From Candidatus Coatesiibacteriota bacterium (GTDB taxonomy: Bacteria; JAFGND01), in contig JAFGND010000106.1 of NCBI GenBank assembly GCA_016927185.1, positions 1 to 64,000 on the forward strand: 64,000 nt of DNA, given 5' to 3'. The translations under genes were made by a program, and so were the position numbers. Under the pieces are notes generated by a model that did no database searches, was not told the origin of the DNA, and saw only the letters and a program-made list of their open reading frames with translations. The number at the start of each line of letters is the position of its first letter. Position 1 is the stretch's first letter. Below are positions 9,238 to 18,676 of the stretch, piece after piece.

Positions 9238-9948
9238 TCAACCCAGAATACCATATTTGAAAATGCAGTAGATTGCTCTTAAGCCATCTCTCAATCTTAT
9301 TTTTTTGCCCTCATCATAAGTCCGGCCTGAATAGGAAATTCCCACTTCATAAAAACGCCATTTTTTTCTGGCAAGTTTAATTGTTACTTCAACTTCAAAA
9401 CCAAAGCGTTTTTCGATAAGACTGATGCTATTAATTGCTTCCTTTCTGAAAACCTTGTAACATGTTTCCATGTCAGTAAGATTCAGGTTGCTGAATATGT
9501 TGCAGAAGAAAGTGAGGATGTTGTTCAGAACATAATGCCAGAAGAAAAGGACTCTATGTGGTTCTCCACCTGCAAATCGTGATCCATAAACAACATCTGC
9601 TTTTCCATCAAGTATAGGTTGAAGCAATTTATGGTATTCGGAAGGATCATATTCCAGATCAGCATCCTGTATTATTATTATATCTCCCTCAGTAGCTGTA
9701 AAACCTGTATGAAGTGCTGCACCTTTTCCCTTGTTTTTATCATGAAAAAGGACTTTCAGGTTTTTGTTTTCATCAGCTATTTTTCTAAGATCCTCTCTGG
9801 TTCCATCTGTAGAGAAATCATCCACAATTACCATTTCAATTGAAACACCAGGAATATTTATTGATTGGACTTTCTCTAATATTTTCCTCAAGAATTCAAA
9901 TTCATTATATACAGGTATTACAACTGATAAAAGAACTTCCTTTTGCAT
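9238..9948 (-). CDS. Family 2 glycosyltransferase, dolichyl/polyprenyl-phosphate sugar synthase type
   Basis: The protein has 236 residues. The GT-A fold is shown by SVVIPVYNE near the N-terminus, then IVDDFSTDGT, GKGAALHTGF, the DxD-type IIQDADLEYDP and VVYGSRF. This is the pattern of DPM1/ArnC-like enzymes that move a sugar from a nucleotide to a polyprenyl phosphate. There is no C-terminal pair of membrane helices as in ArnC, so the soluble DPM1-like form is more likely. The gene appears monocistronic. TTGACA starts 38 bases before the ATG and there is no obvious ribosome site, so the mRNA may have a very short or absent leader. Its product may feed the glycan locus a few kilobases away, but this is inference. 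Confidence 0.88.
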   Translation of the reverse strand: MQKEVLLSVVIPVYNEFEFLRKILEKVQSINIPGVSIEMVIVDDFSTDGTREDLRKIADENKNLKVLFHDKNKGKGAALHTGFTATEGDIIIIQDADLEYDPSEYHKLLQPILDGKADVVYGSRFAGGEPHRVLFFWHYVLNNILTFFCNIFSNLNLTDMETCYKVFRKEAINSISLIEKRFGFEVEVTIKLARKKWRFYEVGISYSGRTYDEGKKIRLRDGLRAIYCIFKYGILG

Positions 9949-10039
9949 CTGGTAAATCAGGAAGATGCAGGCGCAGTTTTTGTCAAGAAATATGACAAAC
10001 AGAGGGCAGCAATTTATAACAATCTGAAAATGATTAGTC

Positions 10040-10045
10040 TTGACA
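10040..10045 (+). promoter_or_regulatory. Putative -35 box for the amidase-cyclophilin operon
   Basis: TTGACA lies 56 bases upstream of the amidase ATG. A 17-base spacer leads to TTCGCATTATG, which is a poor -10 match. The box is one of many similar TTGAC elements upstream of genes in this window. Confidence 0.35.
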
Positions 10046-10095
10046 AAACAAGAGTTTTACAGTTCGCATTATGAAGTTTTTTGAGGGAGTTTTTA

Positions 10096-12126
10096 ATGAC
10101 AAGATATATATTATTTGTTTGCATGTTTTTTTCAACCTTGGTTGCTATTGATCTTAATGGCAGGAAATTCTGCATAGATCCTGGGCATGGGGACTATTAT
10201 AATAGCGAAAAACCATTTGAAACACTCATGAATATGGAGGTAGCTCTTCATTTCAAGGAATTTCTTGAACAGAATGGTTCTGGAGCTGTTGTACTGACCA
10301 GAAACGGGAATTTCGGGAGTGATACAAATCCCTCATTATCGGAACGAGTAAGAATCGCAAATGAAGCAGGAGTTGACTGGTTTCATAGTGTTCATCATAA
10401 TACATATGATGGAACGGTTAACTATACATTGATGTTATACAGGGAAGATAATGGTTATCCAGCGTGGCAACAGGCAAAGGATGCTGGTGATATTCTAGCC
10501 CAAAGAATTTATCAGGCATTGAGAACATCTAATGGCTATAACAGAGGTGATTATTCATTCCTTGGATTTCATCTTGGAGTATTATCAGGACTTGAAATGC
10601 CGGGAGTTCTTTCAGAAGGCTCTTTCTGGGACTATTCTTCAGAAATTCCAAGATTGCAAAACTGCCATTATTTAAGATTAGAGGCATGGGCAATAGTCCA
10701 GGCTTATCTGGAATACTTCAAATGTGACAGATGGACAACAGGTTGCATAGCTGGTATTGTAAGGGATGGTTCCGGAAACAGATTGAGGTCAGGCAAGATA
10801 TGGATAGAAGGAACAAACTATTTCTATCAGCTTGATGATATAGGAAACGGTTTCTTCGCATTTATAAATGTTCCTGCAGGTAGATATACTATATATTACC
10901 GTTCTGCAGGTTTCATTATATCAAGCTCTACCATCAATGTTTCTGCAAATACAATCACCTTTGCTGACAAAACATTATCAACAGATAATTGTCCTAACAT
11001 ACAATATACTAATCCAAAGGATGCAGCAGAAATAAGACCTGATGCTCCTCTTCAGATAAGGTTTTCAAGAACAATGGATAAAAATTCTACTCAAGCTGCT
11101 TTCAAGGTGGATGGAAAAACTCCCCAGGGAACATTCAACTGGAGTGATGATTACACAATGGTTTTCTATCCAACTGGAAGCTGGGACAGAGGAACCATTC
11201 ATATATTAACTGTTGGAAAAGAAAGTAAAGGTTCAAACTCAGCTAGCTTTGATGGGGATTATGATGGAGTTGGAGGGGAAACTGAAGATGATTATAAATT
11301 AGTATTCAAAATTGGTTATCAGAAATCCCTTGAAAATATCCAGATCCTTGATGATTTCGAGGATAATTCTGGAAACTGGTGGGATCCCGAGCAGTCAGGC
11401 TCCACAACCTGGACATATCCGGAAAGAACATACAGGGAAACAAGCAATGATTTTGTTTTTAGTGGTAATAACAGCATGAAGTTGAGATACCAGTTCACGA
11501 ATCTGAAAGAAGGCATTTGCAGGATATACAGGCAGAATAATCTGGGTCCCTGGGCAAATGAAGATACAAAGGAAATAGGATTATGGGTTTATGGAGACAA
11601 TTCAGGAAACAGGCTTGAATTCTGGTTCTATACTCCATCCAATCAAATGGTTGTAGCATATGATTACATGTATTTCTGGGGCTGGAAATATGTTTCTGTA
11701 GCATTAAAAGATGTTCCTGGAACTGACAAGAAATTCCATTCGCTTGTTGTAAGGAAAATGGTGGACAAGAATTATGTGGGATCGATATATTTTGATAAGC
11801 TTATTATTTGCGATCACCAGGAAACTGGATTCAACAACAAGAAGATTGCGAAAAAGATTCCTTTTAGTTTTTCAGCAAAAGCCTTTCCAAATCCCTTCAG
11901 ACAAATATTCAATCTTGAGTATTCAATTGAAGGCAGGGGTGGATTGATGCTTGCTGAGCTTTATGATATGACAGGAAGAAAAATCAAGACATTAATAAAT
12001 CAGAATCATGGAATAGGGACTTTCAGGAAATCCATTGATACTGAAAAGATTGGAAGCGGGATATATATTCTTCGCATAAAGACTGAAGACAAAACTCAAC
12101 TGATAAGACTTGTAAAAATACAATAA
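10096..12126 (+). CDS. Secreted N-acetylmuramoyl-L-alanine amidase with accessory domains and T9SS-type sorting tail
   Basis: The protein has 676 residues from the ATG at 10096, chosen because GAGGGA lies seven bases upstream and a signal peptide starts there (MTRYILFVCMFFSTLVA). An upstream TTG at 10081 is less likely. Residues ~22-225 are an Amidase_3 domain that would cut the amide bond between peptidoglycan stem peptide and MurNAc. Candidate zinc/catalytic residues are H31 (DPGHG), E48 (NMEVALHF), H100 (HSVHHNT) and the Glu in LSEGSFW. Then come a carboxypeptidase-regulatory-like Ig domain (~225-300), an SbsA-type Ig-like domain (PDAPLQIRFSRTMDKNST), a jelly-roll/CBM-like region (DDFEDNSGNWW) and a Por tail (AFPNPFRQIFNL, LYDMTGRKI, GSGIYILRI). 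It may act on the cell's own wall or on other bacteria; the sequence does not decide. Confidence 0.9.
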   Translation: MTRYILFVCMFFSTLVAIDLNGRKFCIDPGHGDYYNSEKPFETLMNMEVALHFKEFLEQNGSGAVVLTRNGNFGSDTNPSLSERVRIANEAGVDWFHSVHHNTYDGTVNYTLMLYREDNGYPAWQQAKDAGDILAQRIYQALRTSNGYNRGDYSFLGFHLGVLSGLEMPGVLSEGSFWDYSSEIPRLQNCHYLRLEAWAIVQAYLEYFKCDRWTTGCIAGIVRDGSGNRLRSGKIWIEGTNYFYQLDDIGNGFFAFINVPAGRYTIYYRSAGFIISSSTINVSANTITFADKTLSTDNCPNIQYTNPKDAAEIRPDAPLQIRFSRTMDKNSTQAAFKVDGKTPQGTFNWSDDYTMVFYPTGSWDRGTIHILTVGKESKGSNSASFDGDYDGVGGETEDDYKLVFKIGYQKSLENIQILDDFEDNSGNWWDPEQSGSTTWTYPERTYRETSNDFVFSGNNSMKLRYQFTNLKEGICRIYRQNNLGPWANEDTKEIGLWVYGDNSGNRLEFWFYTPSNQMVVAYDYMYFWGWKYVSVALKDVPGTDKKFHSLVVRKMVDKNYVGSIYFDKLIICDHQETGFNNKKIAKKIPFSFSAKAFPNPFRQIFNLEYSIEGRGGLMLAELYDMTGRKIKTLINQNHGIGTFRKSIDTEKIGSGIYILRIKTEDKTQLIRLVKIQ

Positions 12127-12136
12127 GGAGATTGAA

Positions 12137-13228
12137 GTGTTTATTAAGATTCTTTTAGTATGTCTTATTTTCGGTACTTTGTTTACCGAAGACATTTCTT
12201 TGCAAATAAATACAGATAAGGAACAATACAGACTTGGTGATGAAATAATACTTAAAGTCATTCTTGAAAACAAGGGTTCGAAAAATATTACCATGAAGAT
12301 TCCAAAAGTGGATCACAGAAGTCTTTTTATAGGATTCAAATATGCAGCAGATACAGGTAAGAAAAGAACATATTACTCGTTTCCAACACTTGATTTCATA
12401 AATAAGATAAAAAAGATAGAGGATCTTGATGTGTTCTATAAAAATAATAAAATCGAAAGGGAAGAGCAGTTTATAGTTAAAATGGGATCTTATCCAATAG
12501 CAGAAATGCTTAAGCCAGCTAATCTGAAGGAGCAGATATTGAAACCTGGTGAGAAGACAGAGGATGAGATAAGGTTAACTGCAGTCAGGTCAGGCGATTG
12601 CGAGATAACAGCTTATTATGCAGGTCTTCTTGAAAATCCAAATCTCTGGGAATTCGACAATTATATAGTCTCTAATTCGTTGAAAATCAATATAAAAGGA
12701 AAGGAACTTCATGCAATCCTGGAAACAGATATTGGGAGTATCGAATTCAGATTTCGTCCAGACCTTGCTCTTAATCATGTTCATCAGTTCTGCAGGCAAG
12801 CAAGCGATGGTTTCTATGAAAAAACGTATTTTCATAGAATAATAAATGGTTTTATGGCTCAAGGGGGAGATAATAACACTCTTGATTATGATGATTCAAA
12901 CGACGGCATGGGAAATCCCGGATATATGCTTCCTCTCGAAATATCCCGAGAAAAACATAAAGAAGGAACATTGTCAACTGCAAGAACTGCATTATATAAT
13001 ACTGCAGGCAGTCAGTTTTTCATTTGCAGTCCAAGGCATAAAAGGGAAGATGGAGACAGACAGGATAGTTTGAACAATAAATATTCGATATTTGGTGAAA
13101 TGATAATGGTTGATCAAAACAGGAAAGTCCTGAAAAATCTTTGTGCAACTCAATCAGATCTGCAAAAGGATGGCAAGGTTTTAAAGAAAGTCTATATAAA
13201 TTCAGTGAAAATAAAGGTTATTGAATAA
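12137..13228 (+). CDS. Exported cyclophilin-type peptidyl-prolyl cis-trans isomerase with N-terminal Ig-like domain
   Basis: The protein has 363 residues. It starts at a GTG with AAGGAG six bases upstream, ten bases after the amidase stop, so the two are surely cotranscribed. Residues 1-17 look like a signal peptide (MFIKILLVCLIFGTLFT). Residues ~20-190 are a BsuPI/Ig-like region (YRLGDEIILKVILENKG) and residues ~195-350 a cyclophilin domain with YFHRIINGFMAQGGD and AGSQFFIC. This matches secreted PpiA-like foldases. A role in folding proteins crossing the periplasm, such as the T9SS cargo next door, is inference. The 3' end overlaps the converging glycosyltransferase gene by 11 bases. Confidence 0.9.
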   Translation: MFIKILLVCLIFGTLFTEDISLQINTDKEQYRLGDEIILKVILENKGSKNITMKIPKVDHRSLFIGFKYAADTGKKRTYYSFPTLDFINKIKKIEDLDVFYKNNKIEREEQFIVKMGSYPIAEMLKPANLKEQILKPGEKTEDEIRLTAVRSGDCEITAYYAGLLENPNLWEFDNYIVSNSLKINIKGKELHAILETDIGSIEFRFRPDLALNHVHQFCRQASDGFYEKTYFHRIINGFMAQGGDNNTLDYDDSNDGMGNPGYMLPLEISREKHKEGTLSTARTALYNTAGSQFFICSPRHKREDGDRQDSLNNKYSIFGEMIMVDQNRKVLKNLCATQSDLQKDGKVLKKVYINSVKIKVIE

Positions 13229-14438
13229 CTTGCTGCATATATTCATATAACTTCTTGCACGATCTTTCCCATGTGAAGTTTTCATTGAATACTTCAAGAG
13301 ATTTCTTGCCCATTTCTTTTGTGATTTTCTTGTTTTCAATCATGTAACTTATTGCATCAGCTAGTGATTCAGGATTTTGAGGGGGAACAAGAATTCCAAT
13401 TTTGCCGAAGCTGAAATGATCTTCTACACCTTCACCTTTTGTCCCTATTATTGGAAGTCCCATACTCATGGCTTCAAGATAAGACATTCCTATACCTTCA
13501 TTCCATGAAGCCATGACATATATGTCAGACGCAGCATAAAGATCAAATACTCTTTTGTTTTCCATGTTTCCCTTGAGTTCTATTTTATCCTTTAAATCAA
13601 GCTTGCTTATGAGCTTCTTCAAATCATCTTCGCAATATCCTGAACCAACAAGATTTACATGGATATCAGGGAATCTGTTTATTAATCTATCAACTGCTTC
13701 AACAAGAGTCTTCTGCCCCTTCTGCTCCACTAAAGCTCCAACCTGTATAATATTAACTGATTCAGAAGACATTATTTCTCTTTTTCTGCTAGTAGATGGA
13801 GGAGTGATTCCTAAATGCAGAAGTCTTGCATTTGAGTTAGATAAATTCTTGATAATATTCAGGTTACGGTTTGTAACAGTAAGAACCATTTTTGCTTTTT
13901 CATATGTTTTACCAATAGCCCATTTTCCAAAAGGAAGCTTGAACAGGGGAGGACTGTCCTGCCCCAGGATATCTTCACCATGAACAAGTATGATATTAGG
14001 TATATCAGCTTTTTCCTGCAATATATTACCTATATATCCTGCAGGTTGAGCATTATGAGAAAATATTATGTCATATTGATTCTTTTTTAGAAGAGTCTCA
14101 AGCAAATGCTTTATTTTCATATGGCATAAGTAACCCCAGCTGAAGTGAAAGAACCTTTTAGGCGGCGACCAGAATCTTGGCAGATAAACATTTATACCAG
14201 TTTCATCAGTATATTCAAAAGGGATTTTCTTGATATCAGATTTCCATGATTTCAAGGTGGATTTGTTTGAATATGCTCTTGACGGAGGTTGTGTTCTTAT
14301 CGGGCAAATGACATGTATATCAACATTATACATCTTTCTAAGAGTCTGCAGCTGCTGTGAAACGAAAATGCCAAGAAGAGAATCTTTGTGTTGAGGGTAA
14401 AGCATTGATATGCAAAGAATTTTCTTGATATCTTTCAT
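13218..14438 (-). CDS. Family 4 glycosyltransferase of the surface-glycan operon
   Basis: The protein has 406 residues and is the last gene of the minus-strand glycan operon. It has the GT-B fold of group 1 glycosyltransferases: an N-terminal half with KILCISMLYPQ and LLGIFVSQQL, and a C-terminal nucleotide-sugar half with IIQVGALVEQKGQK, DIYVMASWNEG and YLEAMSMGLPIIGTKGEG, containing the conserved Glu of the EX7E motif. It would add one sugar to the lipid-linked repeat unit on the cytoplasmic side. Donor and acceptor are unknown. Its ATG overlaps the asnB-like stop by four bases (ATGA), implying translational coupling. Confidence 0.9.
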   Translation of the reverse strand: MKDIKKILCISMLYPQHKDSLLGIFVSQQLQTLRKMYNVDIHVICPIRTQPPSRAYSNKSTLKSWKSDIKKIPFEYTDETGINVYLPRFWSPPKRFFHFSWGYLCHMKIKHLLETLLKKNQYDIIFSHNAQPAGYIGNILQEKADIPNIILVHGEDILGQDSPPLFKLPFGKWAIGKTYEKAKMVLTVTNRNLNIIKNLSNSNARLLHLGITPPSTSRKREIMSSESVNIIQVGALVEQKGQKTLVEAVDRLINRFPDIHVNLVGSGYCEDDLKKLISKLDLKDKIELKGNMENKRVFDLYAASDIYVMASWNEGIGMSYLEAMSMGLPIIGTKGEGVEDHFSFGKIGILVPPQNPESLADAISYMIENKKITKEMGKKSLEVFNENFTWERSCKKLYEYMQQVIQ

Positions 14439-16378
14439 TTTACTGGTACATATTGTCTGTATTTATAACCAAGCCAGTCATCAAGAGATAATAACTTATT
14501 ATCATGCAAATTATTCCACCATATTTTAATGCAGAAAATTCTCCATACAGGATAAATCGCATCCATTGCCTGACCCATTGCTCCTGAATCTATTATTCTC
14601 TTGTAATTATCCAGAAATGATAGATTCAAATGTTTATCAATTTCCTCCATTGGAGTTTCTATAACTCTTTGAAACTTAATGAAATCATCTCCTTTGTACC
14701 AGTCAAATAGAGGAACAGGGAATCCCTTTTTCTCCCTGTAAATGAAATCATCAGGATAATACTTTTTTGCATATTCCTTTAAAAGGTATTTCCCCTGTCC
14801 ATTCATGATTTTGTATTTATCTGGCAGAGAGAATGCGAATTCCACTATATCATTATCAAGAAACGGTACTCTTGTTTCTATTGAAGCAGCCATTGTTAGT
14901 CTGTCAGTGTTTTGAAGAATTATCTGAAGACCAGAATAAATTTCACTTTTCAGGAAAGAAGCTAAAAAACTGTCATCACTGTTTTCATAAAATAATGGTG
15001 TCCATAAATTTAAAAGATTTTCATAGTCCTCTCTCTTCACGTTTCTCAAGAATTCTATATAATGGTCTTCTGGAATTGAAGCAGCATAAGAAGCACCAAT
15101 CATAGCTGGCTCAAATCTCAGCCTTCTGCCAGCTTTAGTAAATAGCTTTGATTTGCCAAGCTTGGAAAAAAAAGTGCTGAAGATCTTTCTGCCGGTTTTA
15201 GTTAGTAAAGCAGAGAGTAATTTATTTAACTTATATTGCCTGTTGGCATAGTAAGCTGATGTATAACCAGCAAATAGCTCATCTGAACCTTGACCACATA
15301 ACATTACTGTTGCATTTGGTTTGCTTTGCCTGGCAATCTGAAAAAATCCAGTTCCTGCAGTCAATGGGTCATCATAAATCCATGTGCAATAAGGATAAAG
15401 GCTGAAAAGTTCAGAACTTTCTGATTCAGTCTTGAAATGTTCATTTGAGTATTTTCTTGATGCAAAGTCAGACCACTTGAATTCATTTGCATATTCTTCC
15501 TTGTACCCCATTGAAAAGCTTCTTACTTGCGAAGGAACAAGCTCATGCATTTTTGCAAGAATTAGAGATGAATCTAGACCACCTGAAAGAAAGACGCCTA
15601 AAGGGACATCTGAAATCAACTGAGATTCAACTGCTTTAGAGAATATCTTATCAAACCTTTCAAGAGATTCAGAAAAACTGATATCTGTTAATTCTTTAAT
15701 ATGCTTTAGGTTATAATATCCTGTTATTTCAGTTTTTTTTGCTGCAAGGTCGATTGTCATGTAATTCGCTGGAGGAAGGACAGTTATATTCTTGAGCAAT
15801 GTCTTTCCTTCCTGTATCCATCCGAAAAGGAAATATTCTGCGAAATGTTCGTCATTCAATGAAACAGTAAAATCATCAAGCTGGAAAAAAGCCTTGTATT
15901 CGGAAGCAAATGCTATAAAATCTTTCCCTTCATATATATACAATGGTTTAATCCCAAATCTATCTCTTGCAAGAAATACTTTCTTGCACTCGATATCCAG
16001 TATTGCAAAAGCAAATATGCCATTGATTTTCTTGATTGTCTCTTCAATTCCGTATTTTTTATAAAGATATAGAATATACTCAGTATCTGAGCGTGATTTC
16101 AGGTTGAATTCCTTGATATCATTCCTGTAATCCATGTAATTATAGAATTCTCCATTATATACAATACAGATCTTGCCATCTGCAGTAAACATCGGTTGTT
16201 TGCCAGCTTCTGAAGTATCCAGAATGCTAAGCCTTCTTTGCGCCAAACCAACATTATTATTGATATAATAACCAGCATCATCTGGTCCTCTGTGAAGCAT
16301 GCTATCGCGCATCTTGATGAGCTTCTTCTCATCAATCTTTTTATCAGTAAAACTTATTATACCACAGATTCCGCACAT
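14435..16378 (-). CDS. asnB: AsnB-type glutamine-hydrolysing amidotransferase
   Basis: The protein has 647 residues. The class II glutaminase domain starts at Cys2 (MCGICGI) and shows LHRGPDDAG and IVYNGEFYNY. The synthetase domain has the ATP-pyrophosphatase loop SGGLDSS at 265-271. The family makes asparagine from aspartate, but homologues inside polysaccharide loci, such as WbpS, amidate the carboxyl group of a uronic acid sugar. The context here favours the second role: it sits between glycosyltransferase genes in a coupled operon with a WbpB-like dehydrogenase and a WbpE-like aminotransferase. A housekeeping asparagine synthetase remains possible. The ATG is one base from the upstream gene's stop. 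Confidence 0.92.
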   Translation of the reverse strand: MCGICGIISFTDKKIDEKKLIKMRDSMLHRGPDDAGYYINNNVGLAQRRLSILDTSEAGKQPMFTADGKICIVYNGEFYNYMDYRNDIKEFNLKSRSDTEYILYLYKKYGIEETIKKINGIFAFAILDIECKKVFLARDRFGIKPLYIYEGKDFIAFASEYKAFFQLDDFTVSLNDEHFAEYFLFGWIQEGKTLLKNITVLPPANYMTIDLAAKKTEITGYYNLKHIKELTDISFSESLERFDKIFSKAVESQLISDVPLGVFLSGGLDSSLILAKMHELVPSQVRSFSMGYKEEYANEFKWSDFASRKYSNEHFKTESESSELFSLYPYCTWIYDDPLTAGTGFFQIARQSKPNATVMLCGQGSDELFAGYTSAYYANRQYKLNKLLSALLTKTGRKIFSTFFSKLGKSKLFTKAGRRLRFEPAMIGASYAASIPEDHYIEFLRNVKREDYENLLNLWTPLFYENSDDSFLASFLKSEIYSGLQIILQNTDRLTMAASIETRVPFLDNDIVEFAFSLPDKYKIMNGQGKYLLKEYAKKYYPDDFIYREKKGFPVPLFDWYKGDDFIKFQRVIETPMEEIDKHLNLSFLDNYKRIIDSGAMGQAMDAIYPVWRIFCIKIWWNNLHDNKLLSLDDWLGYKYRQYVPVK

Positions 16379-16379
16379 A

Positions 16380-17519
16380 TCATTTCTTCATTGTTTCAAG
16401 TAAAATTCTCTCAAGATGCAAGCTGTTTTTCTCAAGGGAGAATTCCTTTTCTGAAAAGATCTTTGCTCTCCTGGAAACATCATTGTAGATATCCTTGTTT
16501 TCAATTAACTCTTTCAATGCAATCAATGTCTCCTCAATGGTTTCTGTTAATGCTCCAAGTCTTTCCTTCTCAATCATTGTAAACCTTATCGGAGACATGC
16601 TGACTACAGGTTTGCCACATAACCATGCTTCCTTGAAAATATTGGGATATCCTTCATATTCACTTGTTGAAAGAAGTACTAAACAATTATCTATAAGAGA
16701 ATTACTTTGCCTGTAAGTTACTTCACCATAATCTTTAAGATTTGAAATCCTGTTAGCTTCTTCCTTGACTTTTGCTGCATAACCTTTGCCCCATGTTCCT
16801 CCTGCCATAACAAATTGATAATCAGGCATTTGTCTTGCTATTTCAAAGAGTATTTCAGGTCTTTTAACTGGAACAAGATTTCCTATCCAGAGTATGAAAG
16901 GTTTTTCAGGAAACTCAAGAACTTCTTTATCTTCCTTGTAAAGTATTGAAGGACCTGCATATACAATGCTATCTCTCCCGAAATTCTTCTTATACATTTC
17001 TTTTTGTTCCTCAGTTTGTGCAAGAATAATATCAGCGAATTTAATACCGATCCTTGATAAAACATTGCTTGAAAAGTATAATAATTTCTGAATGATATTA
17101 TATCTTCCAATATATCCTTTTACCCATAAAGGTTGCTTTTTGCAGAAGATTATTGTACCTCTCATGTAAACAAAAGTTAAGCCAGTCATTTTTTTCAATA
17201 TAGCAAGAACCCCAATCAATGCAGTATATATATGAGTGAAAAGAACTTCAATTTTTTCTTTCCTGATTATGCAATAAAGTTTTGGTATATGTAACCATTC
17301 AAGCCCTGGAAAAACCTTTTTCAGCCAGTAGACCTTTATTCTTTTATCAAGGAAAGTTTCATCAAGCATGCCTTCTGGATCTTCTCTTTGTGCTGCAAAT
17401 ACAACTTTCCAGCCAAGATCAGCAAGTCCTTTTGCAACAAGAAATGATTGAATTGGACCTCCTCCTACTTTATCTGCAGGATGAACAAGCTGCACTATTA
17501 ATATTGTTTTGTCTGTCAT
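16380..17519 (-). CDS. Family 4 glycosyltransferase of the surface-glycan operon
   Basis: The protein has 379 residues with a GT-B architecture. The N-terminal acceptor half has VQLVHPADKVGGGPIQSF, an early Gly-rich loop typical of GT4 enzymes. The C-terminal half has FILWIGNLVPVKRPEIL, QFVMAGGTWGKGY and VLLSTSEYEGYPNIFKEAW, with the Glu residues that contact the donor nucleotide. It shares the phrase SEYEGYPNIFKEAWL/SESEGFPNTFIQAWL with the next gene upstream, so the two are likely ancient duplicates that add similar sugars. Its ATG overlaps the stop of the upstream gene by four bases. Confidence 0.9.
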   Translation of the reverse strand: MTDKTILIVQLVHPADKVGGGPIQSFLVAKGLADLGWKVVFAAQREDPEGMLDETFLDKRIKVYWLKKVFPGLEWLHIPKLYCIIRKEKIEVLFTHIYTALIGVLAILKKMTGLTFVYMRGTIIFCKKQPLWVKGYIGRYNIIQKLLYFSSNVLSRIGIKFADIILAQTEEQKEMYKKNFGRDSIVYAGPSILYKEDKEVLEFPEKPFILWIGNLVPVKRPEILFEIARQMPDYQFVMAGGTWGKGYAAKVKEEANRISNLKDYGEVTYRQSNSLIDNCLVLLSTSEYEGYPNIFKEAWLCGKPVVSMSPIRFTMIEKERLGALTETIEETLIALKELIENKDIYNDVSRRAKIFSEKEFSLEKNSLHLERILLETMKK

Positions 17520-18676
17520 TTTTTCTTGCAGGATCCTATAATATCTTTGATTTTGTTAACAACATGCATTTGATCAGTTTCACATTGAGCAAAAATTCTT
17601 GCCTTATTTGTAATTTCTTTCCTGAGAGATTCATTTTCAAACAAAATCTTTATATTCTCAGCTAGCTTTTCTGTTGTATCTCCAAGTAAACCGAAACCTC
17701 TTTCACTCAATAACATATCTGGATCTGCATTCATAGAAACAACTCCGGTTTCATATAGCCAAGCCTGAATGAATGTGTTAGGAAAACCCTCACTCTCACT
17801 CGTATTGACAATGATTTTCGCTTTCGCAATATATTCTTCAGATAATATCAATGGGACATAGCCTATATATTCTACTCCAGTATCTTTCATAAGATTGTAC
17901 AATGCTTCCTGATCTTCATTGAATGGATATTGAGAACCTATCAGAAGAAATCTTGCCTTAAGATGTCTTAGCATACCTGCAGCATAACAGAAAAATTCCG
18001 GTCTCTTTATTGGTCTGCAGTTACCAACCCATACAATTGTATTATCTTTATCAGGAATTCTATCAATTAATGGAACCCATGGATTGTACACAATGAAACA
18101 TTCTTTATTCCATATTCTTTTTATTGCTTCCTTTTGCAAATTATTCTGGGCTAAAATGATATCTGTATTTCTTACTCCATACTTGAATAATTCGATTGAA
18201 AAGAAATTCCTGATGCTGTTAACAAAAACATTGAGTTTGGAAATCCCATAAGGTCTGCTTTCAATGAAACTTTTCTCTACTTCTACAGGGTCAGGATCTC
18301 CCTGAGAGGCTATCATCCATAACAGGATTTTGTTATTTTTTCTGCAAAATCTAGCGAGTAATCCTATTTGATAAAATGCAAGTCCCAGATAATAAACATC
18401 AGCATTGATCTCTTTGACAATTTTCCAGAAATCAAAGAGCATATATAACCATGACAGCATGAAAACAGTTTTCCCACTGAATTTATGCAGAAGAGGGAAA
18501 GTGTAAATTTCTATCTCAGGATCATTTATATTGTGCTGAATGGGATTTATTTCTGGTGTTATAAAACTTACTTTCCAGCCAGATTTGACAAAACCTCTTG
18601 CAGTAATCAAAGTCTGATTTTCAGCACCTCCACTTATATAACGAGGATGCAAGGAAACAAAACAGATATGTTTCAT
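17516..18676 (-). CDS. Family 4 glycosyltransferase of the surface-glycan operon
   Basis: The protein has 386 residues from the ATG at 18676, preferred over an in-frame ATG 93 bases upstream. It overlaps the polymerase stop by four bases, as its operon neighbours do, and gives a standard GT4 N-terminus (MKHICFVSLHPRYISGGAE). The C-terminal half contains TIVWVGNCRPIKRPEFF, RFLLIGSQYPF and IIVNTSESEGFPNTFIQAW. The longer N-terminus would be charged, lack homology to the family start and lie inside the upstream gene. It is closely similar in layout to the gene that follows it. Confidence 0.9.
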   Translation of the reverse strand: MKHICFVSLHPRYISGGAENQTLITARGFVKSGWKVSFITPEINPIQHNINDPEIEIYTFPLLHKFSGKTVFMLSWLYMLFDFWKIVKEINADVYYLGLAFYQIGLLARFCRKNNKILLWMIASQGDPDPVEVEKSFIESRPYGISKLNVFVNSIRNFFSIELFKYGVRNTDIILAQNNLQKEAIKRIWNKECFIVYNPWVPLIDRIPDKDNTIVWVGNCRPIKRPEFFCYAAGMLRHLKARFLLIGSQYPFNEDQEALYNLMKDTGVEYIGYVPLILSEEYIAKAKIIVNTSESEGFPNTFIQAWLYETGVVSMNADPDMLLSERGFGLLGDTTEKLAENIKILFENESLRKEITNKARIFAQCETDQMHVVNKIKDIIGSCKKK

